A DNA stretch of 64,000 nt from Isoperla grammatica (GCA_945910005.1 OX246741.1:49125167-49189166); one strand, 5' to 3'. Positions 37,685-51,139 are shown, numbered from the stretch's first letter. Notes: generated by a model from the sequence alone, not told the origin. Translations and numbers: made by a program.

Positions 37685-40355
37685 TAGACGGCTAGCTAAC
37701 CCCCCAAATTGGACATAACGGTCTCACTCGACCGGACCAGCCGAGAGTGGGCTAAAAAATTCGTAATTTTTAGCTGATTACAACAAAGGCAATCGGGAAA
37801 TCGAAATCGGTAGCTTTTACTTTTTATAGCCCAAAAACGGCAAAAACTATTGATTTAAGTACTACAAGACAAGTTGACTGATAACGCTGGGACAGGTATC
37901 TAACAATTTGTTATTTTATGTAAAGTTAAGAAAAAGTAATGCGAAAATGGAAATCGCTCTCGTTTGGCACTGAGAGCATAAAAACGGCAAAAACGGCACA
38001 CATTACATTTAAAAGACCAGTTGACCGATAACACTGGAAGAGGAGTAAAAAAACTCGGTATTTCAAACTGAATGTAGCTAATAACAAATAATGTGAATAC
38101 CGAAATAATAAATACGGTCCTTAGAAAGAAAAAAAACGACAAAAAGGGCACCGATGTGTCATATTATAGTTGACAAATTGACCGATTACACGATTACACT
38201 GAGAGTGCATGGTGGCACGAACTCGATATTTTAGAACGAATTCAGAACAAACAAAGCAACCGTCTTAAATCAGTAGCGCTTGGCCTTTAGAACAAAAAAT
38301 TACAAAAAAGGGCATATTAGCCTTTCATCATTGTTTCAAAAATTCAGAACAGCTGTCTTACTTGGCCAGACAAGCCGAGAGTAGGCTGAAAAAAACGTAC
38401 TTATACCATGATTACATTGAAGACAATGAGGAAATTGATATCGCTAGCGTTTACTTTGTACGGACAAAAAACGGCAAACAAAATTACAATTTATGAACTA
38501 CATTATTAGATAATATTAATGTTGGGAGAGGCGTCATACTTTTCAAATCTTTTAAAACAAGCGGAGAAAATGTAGTTCGAAAATCTAAAATAATAGAGTT
38601 GGACATTAACCAAAAAGAGGGGTGGGGGGCTGGGACCATTTAGTAAGTAGTCCAAGTGACCGATAAACTCCAAGTATCCGATAACACTTCATGGGAGAGA
38701 TGACAACACGTCAATGCTTAACAAAATATAAGTTGAAATCAAAAGTATTTGGCTTTTTGAAAGAACAAAATTGCAAGAATTTTGTTATGTAGATTGTACA
38801 AGACCACTAGAATGATAACGCTGGGTAACAAATTCGATATTTTACACTGCATTTATCACAAGTAATATATCGGTATAACAATAATTTAAATCAGCATCTC
38901 TTTAAACTTCGAGGGAAAAAGACCGCAGAAGGCAACTTGTCAGATACGGGTGGGAGACGAATCAAAATAATGCGATTTGATATTGTTTTAAGATAAATTA
39001 ATTATCTTACATATATATTTCATTTCTTTCATATACACAACATTCACCAAGAAGTGTGTATTTATCAAATCAAAGTTCAAGCGACCAAAACACGTTCAAA
39101 ACAGTAGGCCTACAATTGTTTTTCAGACATGTTAAAGTAACTGAACATTTTAATTTGTAGGTTTTATTTTTGGTAACCTTTGACATAACTGTACCCTTGA
39201 TTGTTGCATTGCCCATTGATGGATAAAATACTTGTCAATGATAAGCCACTGTTCACTGACTACGCGGGCGATCGGTGCTGTAAAGACACCTAATGACTGC
39301 ACAAAATCACGTATGTCCAGATATGCGCATGCTTGATGTACAGTAACATAGTTTCTATACATTTATATGAATGTAATATAATATGATAGTAAAAGTAATA
39401 ATAATAAATAAATGATTATAAAAGCTAACTACATACGAGTAACCAAAGATAGATGTGAACAATATGAGTAATAATTGCTATATTATATTGTGTAGCAGAC
39501 TGATCAATTATAATTCTTAATCTGAAAGACTAATCGTTTTCTTGTTAATAATCGTATAAATATTGACCAACAGGGTTCATTTAATCTTGTTCAATGATAC
39601 ATTTTTCTTCCTACCCAATTATCTTTCCCTGTATATAGTATGTCTCTAAGAATTTGCGACTTACCTTTTATGGGCGTTTCCAACTGCATTTGTGTTCTAT
39701 TTTGGTGAATAAAATAACACTTATGTAATGTGACCCCCTCTTCCCCTTTATTTACCGTTTTGGCCCTTTAATATCTTAACTATCTGAACGGTAAAAGGTA
39801 ATGTTCAGAAGCTCGCATGATTCTTTCTATATATAGCATTTGTTGCCATCTCTCCCAGAAAGTCTTGTCGGTCAGTTGATCTAAAATACGACAGTGCCTT
39901 TGTGGTACCTTTTTTCGTCAAATGCCTAAAGGTACAGATATTGAGTTTCACATTATATCTTGTAAATTATGCCAATAAAATATCTAATTAGCTTAACTCT
40001 CACATTGTTACCGATCAGTTGGTCGATATAATAAATTGTGCCATTTTTTGCCGTTTTTAGGATCTTAACGCCAAACGCTACTCATTTCCATGTTCGCATT
40101 AGGCCTATGTTTTCTATATTTCTCACCAAATATCGATTTGTTTGCCACCTTCCTCAGCGCTATCACTCAATTGGTCTTGAACTCAATAAAATTCCCGTTT
40201 TTTGCAGTTTTTTGGCTATAAAAAGTGAAAGCTACCGATTTCGATTTCCGGATTGCCTTTGCTGTAATCAGGTAAAAATTACGAATTTTTTTAGCCTACT
40301 CTCAGCGGGTCCGGCCGAGTGAGACCACAAAAGTGGCTAGCTGCATGACCGTCTA
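37685..40355. mobile_element. 2.7-kb inverted-repeat element with diverged internal tandem repeats
   Basis: The left end (TAGACGG, then GGTCTCACTCG, CCGAGAGTGGGCTAAAAAA, TTCGTAATTTTTA, ATCGAAATCGGTAGCTTT) is matched inverted by the right end (AAAGCTACCGATTTCGAT to CCGTCTA) over at least 150 bp. Both ends are flanked by TAA, a possible 3-bp target duplication as in PIF/Harbinger-type elements, though a 3-base match is weak. The interior is a series of diverged units of about 150 bp containing TTGACCGATAACACTGG and an A-rich stretch with AAAACGGCAAAAA. No transposase. Confidence 0.65.
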
Positions 40356-40359
40356 TAAT

Positions 40360-41260
40360 ATACACTCGTCCTGTCATGTATCAAATCACTGATAAAATTG
40401 GACGACAGCTATATGACATACCCTCTAAAATGTCTTATCTCTAGTGCCAAGGAACCACATTCCCGCAGCGAACCTTTTGTCGACATCTGTTTCCAATATA
40501 CATTTCACCGCCACACTTCACAAAGATAATGCGAGGCGCCTGTAGTTTCTGGTTCCTATATCTATTATTTATGATCAAAGATTATCAAAAGTCGGTAGGA
40601 GACGTCCCCAAATTAGAAAAATCACTTTATGTTGAGTGTTTATATTACTTACTACCAATACCATCAAAATCAACGCACACTCGCTATTTTTTATTTAGAT
40701 GTTTAAACAATTATGTAATTATGTTTGCCAAAACGTTTCTAATAGTAAATTGGTATTAGATTGCTTTAAAAATAAGAACCCATGTTCCTCAAAACGTACA
40801 CAGTAATCATATTATTTGCATAAGTGACTTAGCATCGAAACCAATGGGCACACCACTTCATAAATGGTGAAAATATTAAAAATATGAAAGTTATTTATTT
40901 GAGATAAAACATACTTTTTATGAAGAAGAGGGTGCAAATTATTATTTAATATTTATTAGGCTAATTGATAAGTATTCATAAATGTTAGCCTTGTTTCGCT
41001 GTGAAAAATAAAAAAACCTCAAAATAATTTCTACATGTATATTCAGAAGTAAAACTCTTAAATCAAATTCAAAGATCAAATTCAAACCGTTAATAATACT
41101 GCAAAGTAAATTACTTACCACTAGCTTAAGGTCAATTTAGTCTTAATCTATTACTATTACTATTAGATTAGTAGGCCTAATGATTCATTAAGACTAAAAT
41201 TGCTCCTGACTGAAGTTGTGATAAAATAAACAAAAATAACACAGGTTTTTCCCGAACATA
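40360..41260. other. Non-coding interior
   Basis: AT-rich, no gene or repeat recognised. Confidence 0.35.
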
Positions 41261-41261
41261 T

Positions 41262-41350
41262 ACCCGTCCGATGTGCCGTATCGCATGCGGTTGGGGCGCC
41301 GGTCCTAAGGTTTTGCGACCCAGGGAAGTGAGTTCGAATTCAACATACTG
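41262..41350 (+). mobile_element. tRNA-like SINE head
   Basis: GCGGTTGGGGCGC (A-box-like) and GTGAGTTCGAATTC (B-box-like) are spaced as in a tRNA. The text between (TGCGACC.AGGGA) matches the minus-strand copy at 17466-17530, so the two belong to one tRNA-derived family rather than being functional tRNAs. Confidence 0.55.
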
Positions 41351-41439
41351 GCACGGGCATTTCCATGGGTTCTTTTTGTCCTTAAACCTCATCCATCACA
41401 TCACCTTCCTATCGAATAGCATGATTGCAATAGAAATAC

Positions 41440-42313
41440 AAGAAGTGAAACGCTTATATCTCCGAAACTATTAGAGTGCAAAAATCAAAACTTGGGTGCA
41501 AAAGGGCACATAATTGGTGAAAAAATATTTTTGAGATTAAAAACTAGTATGGGGACTACCATTTACTTGTCCCCCCAACCCCCCCCCCCCCCCCCCCCCC
41601 CCAAATTGAAATGCGTATAACTCCGAACCTATTAGGTTGCAAAAATCAAAACTTGGGTGCAAAAATGTGCATAATTAGTGCAAAAATATAAACATGTTTT
41701 TGAGATGAAAAACTAGTTTTGGGGCTACCATTAACTTGTCCCCCCTAAATTAAAGTACGTATAACTCCAAAACTATTAGGGTGCTTAAATCAATACTTGG
41801 GTGCAAAAAGGTGCAAAATTACGAGCATGTCTTTAAGTCGAAAACGCTGTGTGGGGGGGCTACCATTCACTTGTCCCCCCCCCCCCCCCCCCCCAAATTG
41901 AAACGCTTATATCTCCGAAACTATAATAAGGGTGCATATATCAATACTTGGGTGCAAAATTATAAGCATGTTTTTTTAGTTGAAAATTCTTTGTAGAGGG
42001 GGGGTGGGGGGGGGGTTACCATTAACTTGTCAGCCCCCGAATTGAAACGCTTAAAATCTCTGAAACTATTAGGGTGCAAAAATCAAAACTTGGGTCAAAA
42101 AGGTGCAAAAATAGTGCAAAAATATAAGCTAATAAAAAAAAATTATTTCAAAAGTGGGGGGGGGGGGGGACAGCCATTAAACAGTCCCACCCACATTAAA
42201 ATGCGAATAACTCCTAAACCAATGGGGTGCAAAAACGTGCAAAATTGGTGTAAAAATATGAACACATTTTAAGTATGAAAAGTTAGGGTGGGGGGGACAA
42301 GTTAATGTACCTT
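41440..42313 (-). mobile_element. One end of a second satellite-tipped (Foldback-like) element
   Basis: Six units of about 150 bp contain GAAACGCTTATATCTCCGAA, ACTATTAGGGTGCAAAAATC and repeated GTGCAAAA words. They are joined by G-run/C-run spacers with CTACCATTAACTTGTC. The outer end reads GGGGGGACAAGTTAATGTACCTT, whose tip (AAGTTAATGTACCT) equals the terminus of the 35-kb element. The monomer interiors differ between the two families. No inverted partner end was found in the window, so this is a solo or truncated end. Confidence 0.7.
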
Positions 42314-42345
42314 CAGTGTATTTTTGTTTATGGAATAATAGCGCT

Positions 42346-42763
42346 CAATGACGTATCCAGGGGGTATGTACTGCAAAATTTGTAGGCTTACGTAAAAATT
42401 AATTACAACATTGTTGCATCGAATTTCTCAGTGTAACTTATAGAAGGGAGATTACATAATACTACTATATGCGAACTTACTTCTAATAATGTGGTATTTA
42501 CACCATCAGTGCAATAAATACAACGATTTCAATTAAAAAAATATGGTTAATTTGTCCCTATCAGCAAACCACCTTAAACTCCTTCTAAAACACTTAAACC
42601 ATGCGAAAAATATGTATTTACAAAAGATCGCCTGCCGCTCAGCAGAGGGGGCATCCCCACCCCCACCCTAATTGTTACAGGTGTAAGACCTCATTCGTGG
42701 ATGTATCTTCCTCTGCATCAGTCACGTCCCACCCCCCAAAATATATTCCTGCGTACGCCACTG
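42346..42763. mobile_element. Small hAT-like non-autonomous element
   Basis: The ends CAATGACGTATCCAGG and CCTGCGTACGCCACTG form imperfect inverted repeats of the CAGTGGCGTA type common in hAT elements. AGCGCT directly flanks both sides (42340-42345 and 42764-42769); this is 6 bp rather than the usual 8 bp. No coding region. Confidence 0.55.
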
Positions 42764-42769
42764 AGCGCT

Positions 42770-44270
42770 GATAAAATATGCGTATGTGTAACCAATTATT
42801 TACTCATAGCTTGAATTCTGAATTTTCGAATAGCCATACATCCCAAATGGTGCGTAGAGCGAAGATCTAGATATTATGTACGAGTACCACTTGCTAATGC
42901 GTTTACGGCCACTGTTAATGTTTGAGCCGGACGTTCCATTTTTCCCGGGCCGCTTTTTGACCCCGATCCGCCCCTGCTTGGAACCAGGTGGGCGAATTGT
43001 CTTAAAACCGAATCAATAAGGTTGTCAAACAAACATTACTTTCCGTTTTAATTTATTATAGGGGTTAACACAGTGAAGGAACCGACGCACAAGCACACTT
43101 CCGAGAGGTATTTGTTTACATAGAACTAAACTGGTATAGCTATGTTTACACTACTTTGCTGTTGCACTACTTGCACTACTGTGGTGTATTCGAGCCGGGA
43201 CACGTACGTATAACCGTGTCACCTCATCACCCACGACGCGGCGAAACATCCCTAGTCAATAATATAAGTCAATAAAAATATAAAATAAATAAAAAGTAAG
43301 TCAATAAAATGTCAATAACTCGACATAATTGTCATGTTCTTCATATTTGGCTCATTTTACAATGAGGCAGTGCTGTTTTACAATAGAAAAATATAATTGC
43401 TACAGATAATGTTTGTTGAGTAAATATCAAGAATGACACGATTAGTAGTTTAAATTGATCATATTAATAATTAATTTAATTGTACCAATGACTTACCTTT
43501 TTCGAAAGTTGTAGTTTGTTGATGTCTTAGCATGACACTTAACTTACTTAACTTTAACTTAAGTTCGAACTGCTTCGGCACTAGCTTCATCCATAACGTT
43601 TCGATGAATTGATCTTCATTCCTCTTCTGCTCACATTTCTTCCAAACTATCCAAAACCCTGAATATACTCAGTAGTATTCCCGCCAATAAAAAACCACGA
43701 ACGTCACAGAACAGAAAAACATTACGAATATATGGCCATACGCCTCAAGTGTGGAAAAAAGCTCCCCATAGCGGGTATTGCTACGAAAAACGCAAATGTA
43801 ATATATGCAACAGTACTCGTCATTGTTGTTCCTTTGTGTGTAATTTAAAACTATAAATACATTATGTGCAAATTAATAAGAGTAACCTTGCACAATCCTT
43901 ATTAAACTGCTACTCTACATTTTGAATTTCTTCTAAACGGAATAATTAGTTAATTAATTACCTCGTGCTAGATCATTCTAAAAATCATCTATTCACGAGA
44001 AACAAGCTTCAATATATAATTATGTCAGAGGCGTATATCTAGGATTCCACGGGCCCCGGAGCTATGACCTACATTGAGCTGGTAGGCCTCTGTCATTGAC
44101 TCTTAACAATTTTAAATTTGGTCTGGGATTGTATGACTAAGTCGTGGTTATTATAAGGGCGTATCTCAAATCTCTATTTTCACACTAGCGGTCAAGACTC
44201 GTCGACTAAACAATTGTTGTAATTCAAAATTAGCATTCATTGTTGCGTTAGTCTGCTAGCTACTCGACTC
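42770..44270. other. Non-coding interior
   Basis: No gene or RNA recognised. Confidence 0.35.
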
Positions 44271-44344
44271 TAGTTTGACCTGTGTGTTTCAACTGAATGC
44301 ATATGTAAAAAAAAAAGGAAAAATATACAGTATACACTATAATA

Positions 44345-45239
<895 letters not shown>

Positions 45240-45240
<1 letters not shown>

Positions 45241-45840
45241 TTGCAATACATACAAACTCGGTCAAAACCGGCATAAACATGTTGTACGGACACAAATGCA
45301 AAGTATTTCCATGTGTTTACCTTATTAAAATCTACTTAGAACTACTTAATATATCTTCTTCTTCTTCTTCTTCTTCTTCTTCTTCTTCTTCTTCTTCTTC
45401 TTCTTCTTCTTCTTCTTCTTCTTCTTCTTCTTCTGCTTCTCAAATGCCCACATTTGGCTATACTACTTAATATATCATTGTCCACATTATTTTTTCCAAA
45501 CCGAACTGTGGATGCTATGTACGGTCGTGGCCGATTTGTACTCATCCCAGCATTCGCTCTTTGTACGGTGGAAACCACGAAAACCACCATCGGGATGGAG
45601 AACTTCTTGAAGCCTTCATTCTTCTTAGTTCAAAAATTTTCGCACTATCCTACACGTGTTCAAAATAATTGCTTTTTGCATCTCGATGTATATGTTCGGT
45701 TGGAGACCAATTAGTTTAATACTGTCATGGAGTTTACGTGGAACAATGCCATTTGCTGATATAATTAACGGTATAACAGTTACATTATTCTGCTTCCACA
45801 ACCTTTTTATTTCAATTGATAATTCCTTATATCTTATTAT
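45240..45840 (-). mobile_element. Truncated LINE copy with C-terminal coding end
   Basis: The minus strand at about 45840-45625 encodes KYKELSIEIKRLWKQ, VIPLIISANGIVPR and LHDSIKLIGLQPN, ending TCRIVRKFLN and a stop. This is the extreme C terminus of the same LINE protein type as 1-400. The 3' untranslated part continues to about 45240 with the GGTCAAAACCGGC block and ends at the (AAT)n array. A (CTT)n run sits inside it. Confidence 0.75.
45355..45434. repeat. (CTT)n microsatellite
   Basis: About 25 perfect CTT triplets inside the LINE 3' region. Confidence 0.97.
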
Positions 45841-45849
45841 TATATATTA

Positions 45850-45869
45850 TATATCTTATAATTATTATA

Positions 45870-45950
<81 letters not shown>
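45850..45950. repeat. (ATT)n microsatellite
   Basis: A near-perfect ATT array at the truncated 5' side of the minus-strand LINE copy. Confidence 0.95.
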
Positions 45951-45994
45951 AAATCGTAGTTTTTTGTTAAAATAAGTGAATCATTTAGCAGTAT

Positions 45995-46135
45995 CAAAAG
46001 GGTGACGTGTGGAGTACGACAAGGATACATTTTTTTTTTTTGTTATACAATATTTATATAAATGACATGGCTCTTACATTTAAAAAATGTTTTCTCTATA
46101 TGGATGCCGACGAATTATGCAGCTATGGTTATTAT
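45995..46135 (+). pseudogene. Degenerate LINE reverse transcriptase fragment
   Basis: The plus strand reads KRVTCGVRQGY, then after a T run and a frame change YNIYINDMALTFKKC and LYMDADE. This corresponds to the GVRQG...IYINDMA...LYADD part of reverse transcriptase. Missing residues, the T-run frameshift and YADD changed to MDADE mark it as dead. Confidence 0.65.
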
Positions 46136-46149
46136 TAACAAATATTTGA

Positions 46150-46980
46150 GTCATTCTAGCTTTTGACCTGCAACTAATTGTAACAGATTGTTTTTTTCGG
46201 GTTTTAGGTTCTTCATGTTTAACTTTACACAAATAAAAGTTTACTCAATTTTGAGTCGCAATTTTGTTTTTAATCGAGTTTTAAGCAATTTCGATAATAT
46301 TTTTTTAACCACTTCAGCTTTCCTTGTTAGCCGTGAAACTTGTTGATATCTTTTACTGATATGTTTTACACTTAATACAAAATAATGATCTTGATTAATA
46401 TGTAATTAATATGCAATATTATTATATAACCATTTTAATCATACCGCTTAACAGACAAGCAATGAGTATTAGAAAATATATAAAGCCAACGGTTTAGCCG
46501 CGGTCGCTTAGCCGGTTCCCACTAGAACACCGAAGTTAAGCAACCTCGGGCTAGATCAGGAGGTGGATGGGTGACCACTCTTCTCTGAAACACTAGTTAC
46601 CGTTGGTTAAAGCAGATTGGAGGGTTCGAAAGCTCGTGTAACAGCTTCGTTCTTCTCGTCAACTGCTCGGCAGTCCTTAGTAGAGGAACCTTCATGACTG
46701 GTCAAAGTTACACCGTCCTTTCGGATGGGACGAAAAGCCGATGGTCTCCTTTGTACTTTTCGACAGGAGAAGGCTACGTGTCGGTACCGGGTGTCCTCTC
46801 CTCCCTTCTCCATCATCTTGCAACGTTATTAATAATCAATTGTTATACTGGTCACTGAAAAATGGCATACAAATGCTGTATGGGACCAATTCATAAATAC
46901 ATAAATAAAAATATTTTTTTATAAATGACCTACGGATATCACATTGTATCATGTGTGTGATATCACATGGTCCAAAATAA
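46150..46980 (+). repeat. Diverged copy of the 460-bp unit, split by a SINE
   Basis: TCATTCTAGCTTTTGACCTG, TCAATTTTGAGTCGCAATTT and AATGAGTATTAGAAAATATA follow the unit of the 28453-30362 element. The text is interrupted at about 46484 and resumes at about 46918 with ATAAATGACCTACGGATATC, at the place expected from intact units. The interruption is the 5S-headed SINE. Confidence 0.75.
46485..46910 (+). mobile_element. 5S rRNA-derived SINE (SINE3-type)
   Basis: The head (46485-46608) is 5S rRNA-like over its whole length: GCCAACGG start, CACCGAAGTTAAGCAAC (internal A box), CCTCGGGCTAGATCAGGAGG, GGATGGGTGACCAC (C box) and a closing CCGTTGGT that pairs with the start. It differs from a functional 5S gene in several stem positions. 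It continues without a terminator into the SINE body also seen at 1465 and ends in an A/T-rich tail with AAATACATAAATAAAAAT. It sits inside a known repeat unit, which fixes it as a retrotransposed insertion. Confidence 0.8.
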
Positions 46981-46986
46981 AAAAAA

Positions 46987-49900
46987 TAAAATGTGGGGGG
47001 CTGGCCATTAACTGAGCCCTTCTCCGCATTGAACCCTTCTCGAAAGATTACGGCATTATTTTAGCACATTTCGAGCAGATGTCCGAGGCATTGCGTAAAA
47101 GTCAAAAATCGAATATGGGGGGGGGGGGGGGGGGCACCCATTATTTAGCCGCTCACATTAAATTCTTATTACCTCAGAAACCCACCCAGCTCAAAACGAT
47201 TTTATTACGCTACATTTCTAGCACATAACGGTCACATGGTCAGAGATCAAAAAATAAAAAGTGGGGGGGGGGGACTACCATTAAATTAGCCCCCCCAAAT
47301 CTCAAAACTTCAATCTCGAAACTTTGACCAGCTGAAAACGATTTTTCTACTGCACACTTCAGCACATTTTGGTGGCATTACAAAAAGTTAAATATCGAAT
47401 GTAAGTGCGGGGGGGGAGGGTGTGGCTAGCCATTTACTTAGCTCCATCTATTGAATTCTTAATACCTCAAAAATTCGACCAGCTCAAAACGATTTTAATA
47501 CGGCATATTTCAGCACATTTTGAGCACATTTTGGTGGCATTATCAAAAGATAAAAAAACAAATGTGGGGGAAGCTGGCAATTAACCTAGCCCCCCCACAT
47601 TGAACCCTTAATAGCTTGGAACTTTGCCCAGCTCAAAACGTTTTTTCTACGGCACATTTCAGCACATTTTGAGCACATTTCGATGGCATTATAAAAAGTT
47701 CAAATTGAAATGTGGGGGGGCTGGGGGGGCTGGCCATTAACCTATAGCCCCCCCACATTCAATTCTTAATAGCTAAAAAATCCAACCAGCTCAAAACGAT
47801 TTTATTACGGCATATTTCAGCACATTTCGTGCACATTTTAGTAACAATATAAAAAGTTCAAATATCAAATGTGGGGGGGCTGGCCATTAACTTAGCCCCC
47901 CCACATTAAACCTTTCATATCTCGAAACTTTGACCAGCTCAAAACGTTGTTTCTACGGCGCATTTCAGCACATTACGAGCACATTTCGGTGACATGGTAA
48001 AAAGTTCAAAATGTTCATGTGGGGGGGCTGGCCCCCAAACTTGAAATCAAAAAATCTCGAAAAGTTGACCAGCTCAAAACGATTTTCTACGGCAAATTTT
48101 AGCACATTTCGAGCACATTTCGGTGGCATCATAAAAAGTTCAAAAATCAATTGTGGGGGGGCTACCATTAACCTAGCCCCCCCACATTCAATTCTTAATA
48201 TCTAAAAAATCCGACCAGCTCAAAACGATTTTATTACGGCACATTTCAGCACATTTCGAGCACATTTCAGTGGCATTATAAAAAGTTCAAAAATCAAATG
48301 TGGGGGGGGCTGGCCATTAACTTAGCCCCCCCACATTAAACCTTTCATATCTCGAAACTTTGACCAGCTCAAAACGTTGTTTCTACGGCGCATTTCAGCA
48401 CATTACGAGCACATTTCGGTGACATGGTAAAAAGTTCAAAATGTTCATGTGGGGGGGCTGGCCCCCAAACTTGAAATCAAAAAATCTCGAAAAGTTGACC
48501 AGCTCAAAACGATTTTTCTACGGCAAATTTTAGCACATTTCGAGCACATTTCGGTGGCATCATAAAAAGTTCAAAAATCAATTGTGGGGGGGCTACCATT
48601 AACCTAGCCCCCCCACATTTAATTCTTAATATCTAAAAAATCCGACCAGCTCAAAACGATTTTATTACGGCACATTTCAGCACATTTCGAGCACATTTCA
48701 GTGGCATTATAAAAAGTTCAAAAATCAAATGTGGGGGGGGCTGGCCATTAACTTAGCCCCCCCACATTGAACCCTTAATATCTCGAAACTTTGACCAGCT
48801 CAAAACGTTTTTTCTACGGCACATTTCAGCACATTTCGAGCACATTTCAGTGCCATATTAAAAAGTTCAAATTGTTAATGTGGGGGGGGGGGGCTGGCCC
48901 CCCAAACTTGAAATCAAAATATCTCAAAACGTTGACCAGCTCAAAACGATTTTTCTACGGCTTATTTCAGCACATTTCGAGCACATTTCGGTGGCATCAT
49001 AAAAAGATCAAAAATCAATTGTGGGGGGGCTACCATTAACCTAGCCCCCCCACATTCACTTCTTAGTATCTAAAAAATCTGACCAGCTCAAAACGATTTT
49101 ATTACGGCACATTTCAGCACATTTCGAGCACATTTTGGTGGCATTAGAAAAAGTTCAAAAATCAAATGTGGGGGGGCTGGCCATTAACTTAGCCCCCCCA
49201 CATTGAACCCTTAATATCTCGAAACTTTGACCAGCTCAAAACGTTTTTTCTACGGCACATTTCAGCACATTTCGAGCACATTTCAGTGACATATTAAAAA
49301 GTTCAAATTGTTAATGTGGGGGGGCTGGCCCCCCAAACTTGAAATCAAAATATCTCAAAAAGTTGACCAGCTCAAAACGATTTTTCTACGGCACATTTCA
49401 GCACATTTCGAGCACATTTTGGTGGCATCATAAAAAGTTCAAAAATCAAATGCGGGGGGGCTACCATTAACCTAGCCCCCCCACATTCACTTCTTAGTAT
49501 CTAAAAAATCTGACCAGCTCAAAACGATTTTATTACGGCACATTTCAGCACATTTCGAGCACATTTCGGTGGCATTAGAAAAAGTTCAAAAATCAAATGT
49601 GGGGGGGCTGGCCATTAACTTAGCCCCCCCACATTGAACCTTTAATATCTCGATACTTTGACCAGCTCCAAACGTTTTTTCTACGGCACATTTCAGCACA
49701 TTTCGAGCACATTTCAGTGACATATTAAAAAGTTGAAAATTTTTATGTGGGGGGGCTGGCCCCCCAAACTTGAAATCAAAATATCTCAAAAAGTTGACCA
49801 GCTCAAAACGATTTTTCTACGGCACATTTCAGCACATTTCGAGCACATTTCGGTGGCATTGAAAAAATTTCAAAAATCGAATGTGGGGGGGCTTGCCATT

Positions 49901-50055
49901 AACTTGGCCCCCCCACATTAAATTCTTAATATCTCAAAAATCCGACCAGCTCAAAACGATTTAATTACGGCACATTTCAGCACATTTCTAGCACATTTCA
50001 GTGGTATGGTTGAAATTTCAAAAATCCAATGTGGGGGGGCCAAGTTAATGTACCT
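46987..50055 (-). repeat. Right terminal satellite array (about 20 monomers)
   Basis: This is the inverted counterpart of 14959-17125 and is longer. Inner monomers (46987-47450) are degenerate; those from about 47570 outward are regular. The HOR period is visible as near-identical blocks starting CCTTTCATATCTCGAAACTT at 47911 and 48341, that is 430 bp. Short ORFs here (for example 49733-49921) also occur almost unchanged on the opposite strand of the left array and are not genes. Confidence 0.93.
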
Positions 50056-50064
50056 CTAAAATGG
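50056..50064. repeat. 9-bp target-site duplication, right copy
   Basis: CTAAAATGG directly follows the terminus AAGTTAATGTACCT and is identical to 14950-14958. Confidence 0.9.
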
Positions 50065-50647
50065 TACGTTATTTTCACGTGATAATCTTGTCAAAATTAT
50101 CTCTTTCTCTTTTCCGTGGGCGCGCGGGCGCTCTCGCTCTCATTTCAAGGTCCTTCCCCTAACCCCCCCCCCTCCCCCCGGCCAACCACTGTGAGCGTAG
50201 CAAGGCCGTGACACAGGCCATTGAGATAAAATATAACCCGCTTGACAGGTTTTTTGGTTTGTCAGTCCACGGTCAGTGTAGAGGGGAGCGGGCGGGTGAC
50301 TGTCTGGTGTGGTTGAGTACAGCCAGACTGACTGACGGCAACGCGCGGGCGCTTTCGTTGTTATTCAGACGCGTGCGACGAGTGATTTCAATATTTTAAT
50401 TAGTATTATTATGTACTTTATTATTTACAGTAGCCAGCTTCACAATATAGGCCTGTCAAATATTAATAACTTTTGATACTGAAGTATTTTTTCATTCTTT
50501 TTATACTGGCTAAAACATCGATGTATTTCAAATTAAAGAATATTCAATTCCGACATATTTTTATTTATTTTCGTTATGACGTTTTCACGTTTACGACGTT
50601 TTTTTTTCCCTGGCCCTTCAGAAACGTCCTAACGAAGTTTGACTGTA

Positions 50648-51060
50648 TAGGAACACATTCAAAACAAATGTTCATATTTATTACCTTATTCATGGAAATA
50701 GTGTCCATAATTTGTTTGTGAATATAATATCACAAACATTATACATTATGATGTGTCGAGTACGTCGATCTTAAAACAAATAATAAGAATAATTCACAAA
50801 TTAAAAAATTAAAAAAAAAAATGAGAAAGAAAGAAAAATAATGGTGCATATTTGTTTCACTATTCATGAAACTAGTGTTTAAATATGTGTTATTTCTTAA
50901 ACTTAATTTAAGTGTATCCTGTACGATCAGTGATACATCAAGCCATGCAGGTGATATACGGGCGTATCTGCGTTAGAGTATTTATAAGATATACGTTGTG
51001 TTGTGGCCCAAAGCGTTACTTCACATAAATGTTAGAAGAGTGTATCGCGATCAATGTTTA
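50648..51060. other. Non-coding flank
   Basis: Nothing recognised between the Tigger-like right end and the tRNA gene. Confidence 0.35.
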
Positions 51061-51066
51061 CAACAT

Positions 51067-51138
51067 AGCAGAGTGGCGCAGTGGAAGCGTGCTGGGCCCA
51101 TAACCCAGAGGTCCGTGGATCGAAACCATGCTCTGCTA
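51067..51138 (+). tRNA. Initiator tRNA-Met (CAT)
   Basis: A 72-nt cloverleaf: acceptor AGCAGAG/CTCTGCT with discriminator A, A-box TGGCGCAGTGG, anticodon stem CTGGG/CCCAG around loop CCCATAA (C33, anticodon CAT), T arm CGTGG/CCATG with GATCGAAAC. The A at position 54 of the T loop region and the C33 loop are initiator traits in animals. A short T run (CTTTTTAAG) follows as a polymerase III terminator. No CCA is encoded. Confidence 0.95.
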
Positions 51139-51139
51139 A

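Noticed and set aside
41262..41350. Functional tRNA gene
   Set aside because: A and B boxes are present but the acceptor and anticodon stems do not pair. A second copy at 17466-17530 shares the same non-tRNA features, as expected for a SINE head.
46485..46608. Functional 5S rRNA gene
   Set aside because: Internal control boxes are recognisable, but several stems are mismatched, no T-run terminator follows, and the sequence continues into a SINE body inside another repeat.
50208..50399. 63-codon ORF as the C-terminal part of the Tigger transposase
   Set aside because: It shows no DDE or CENP-B-like residues. It lies in the GC-richer part of the right Tigger arm and appears to be chance.
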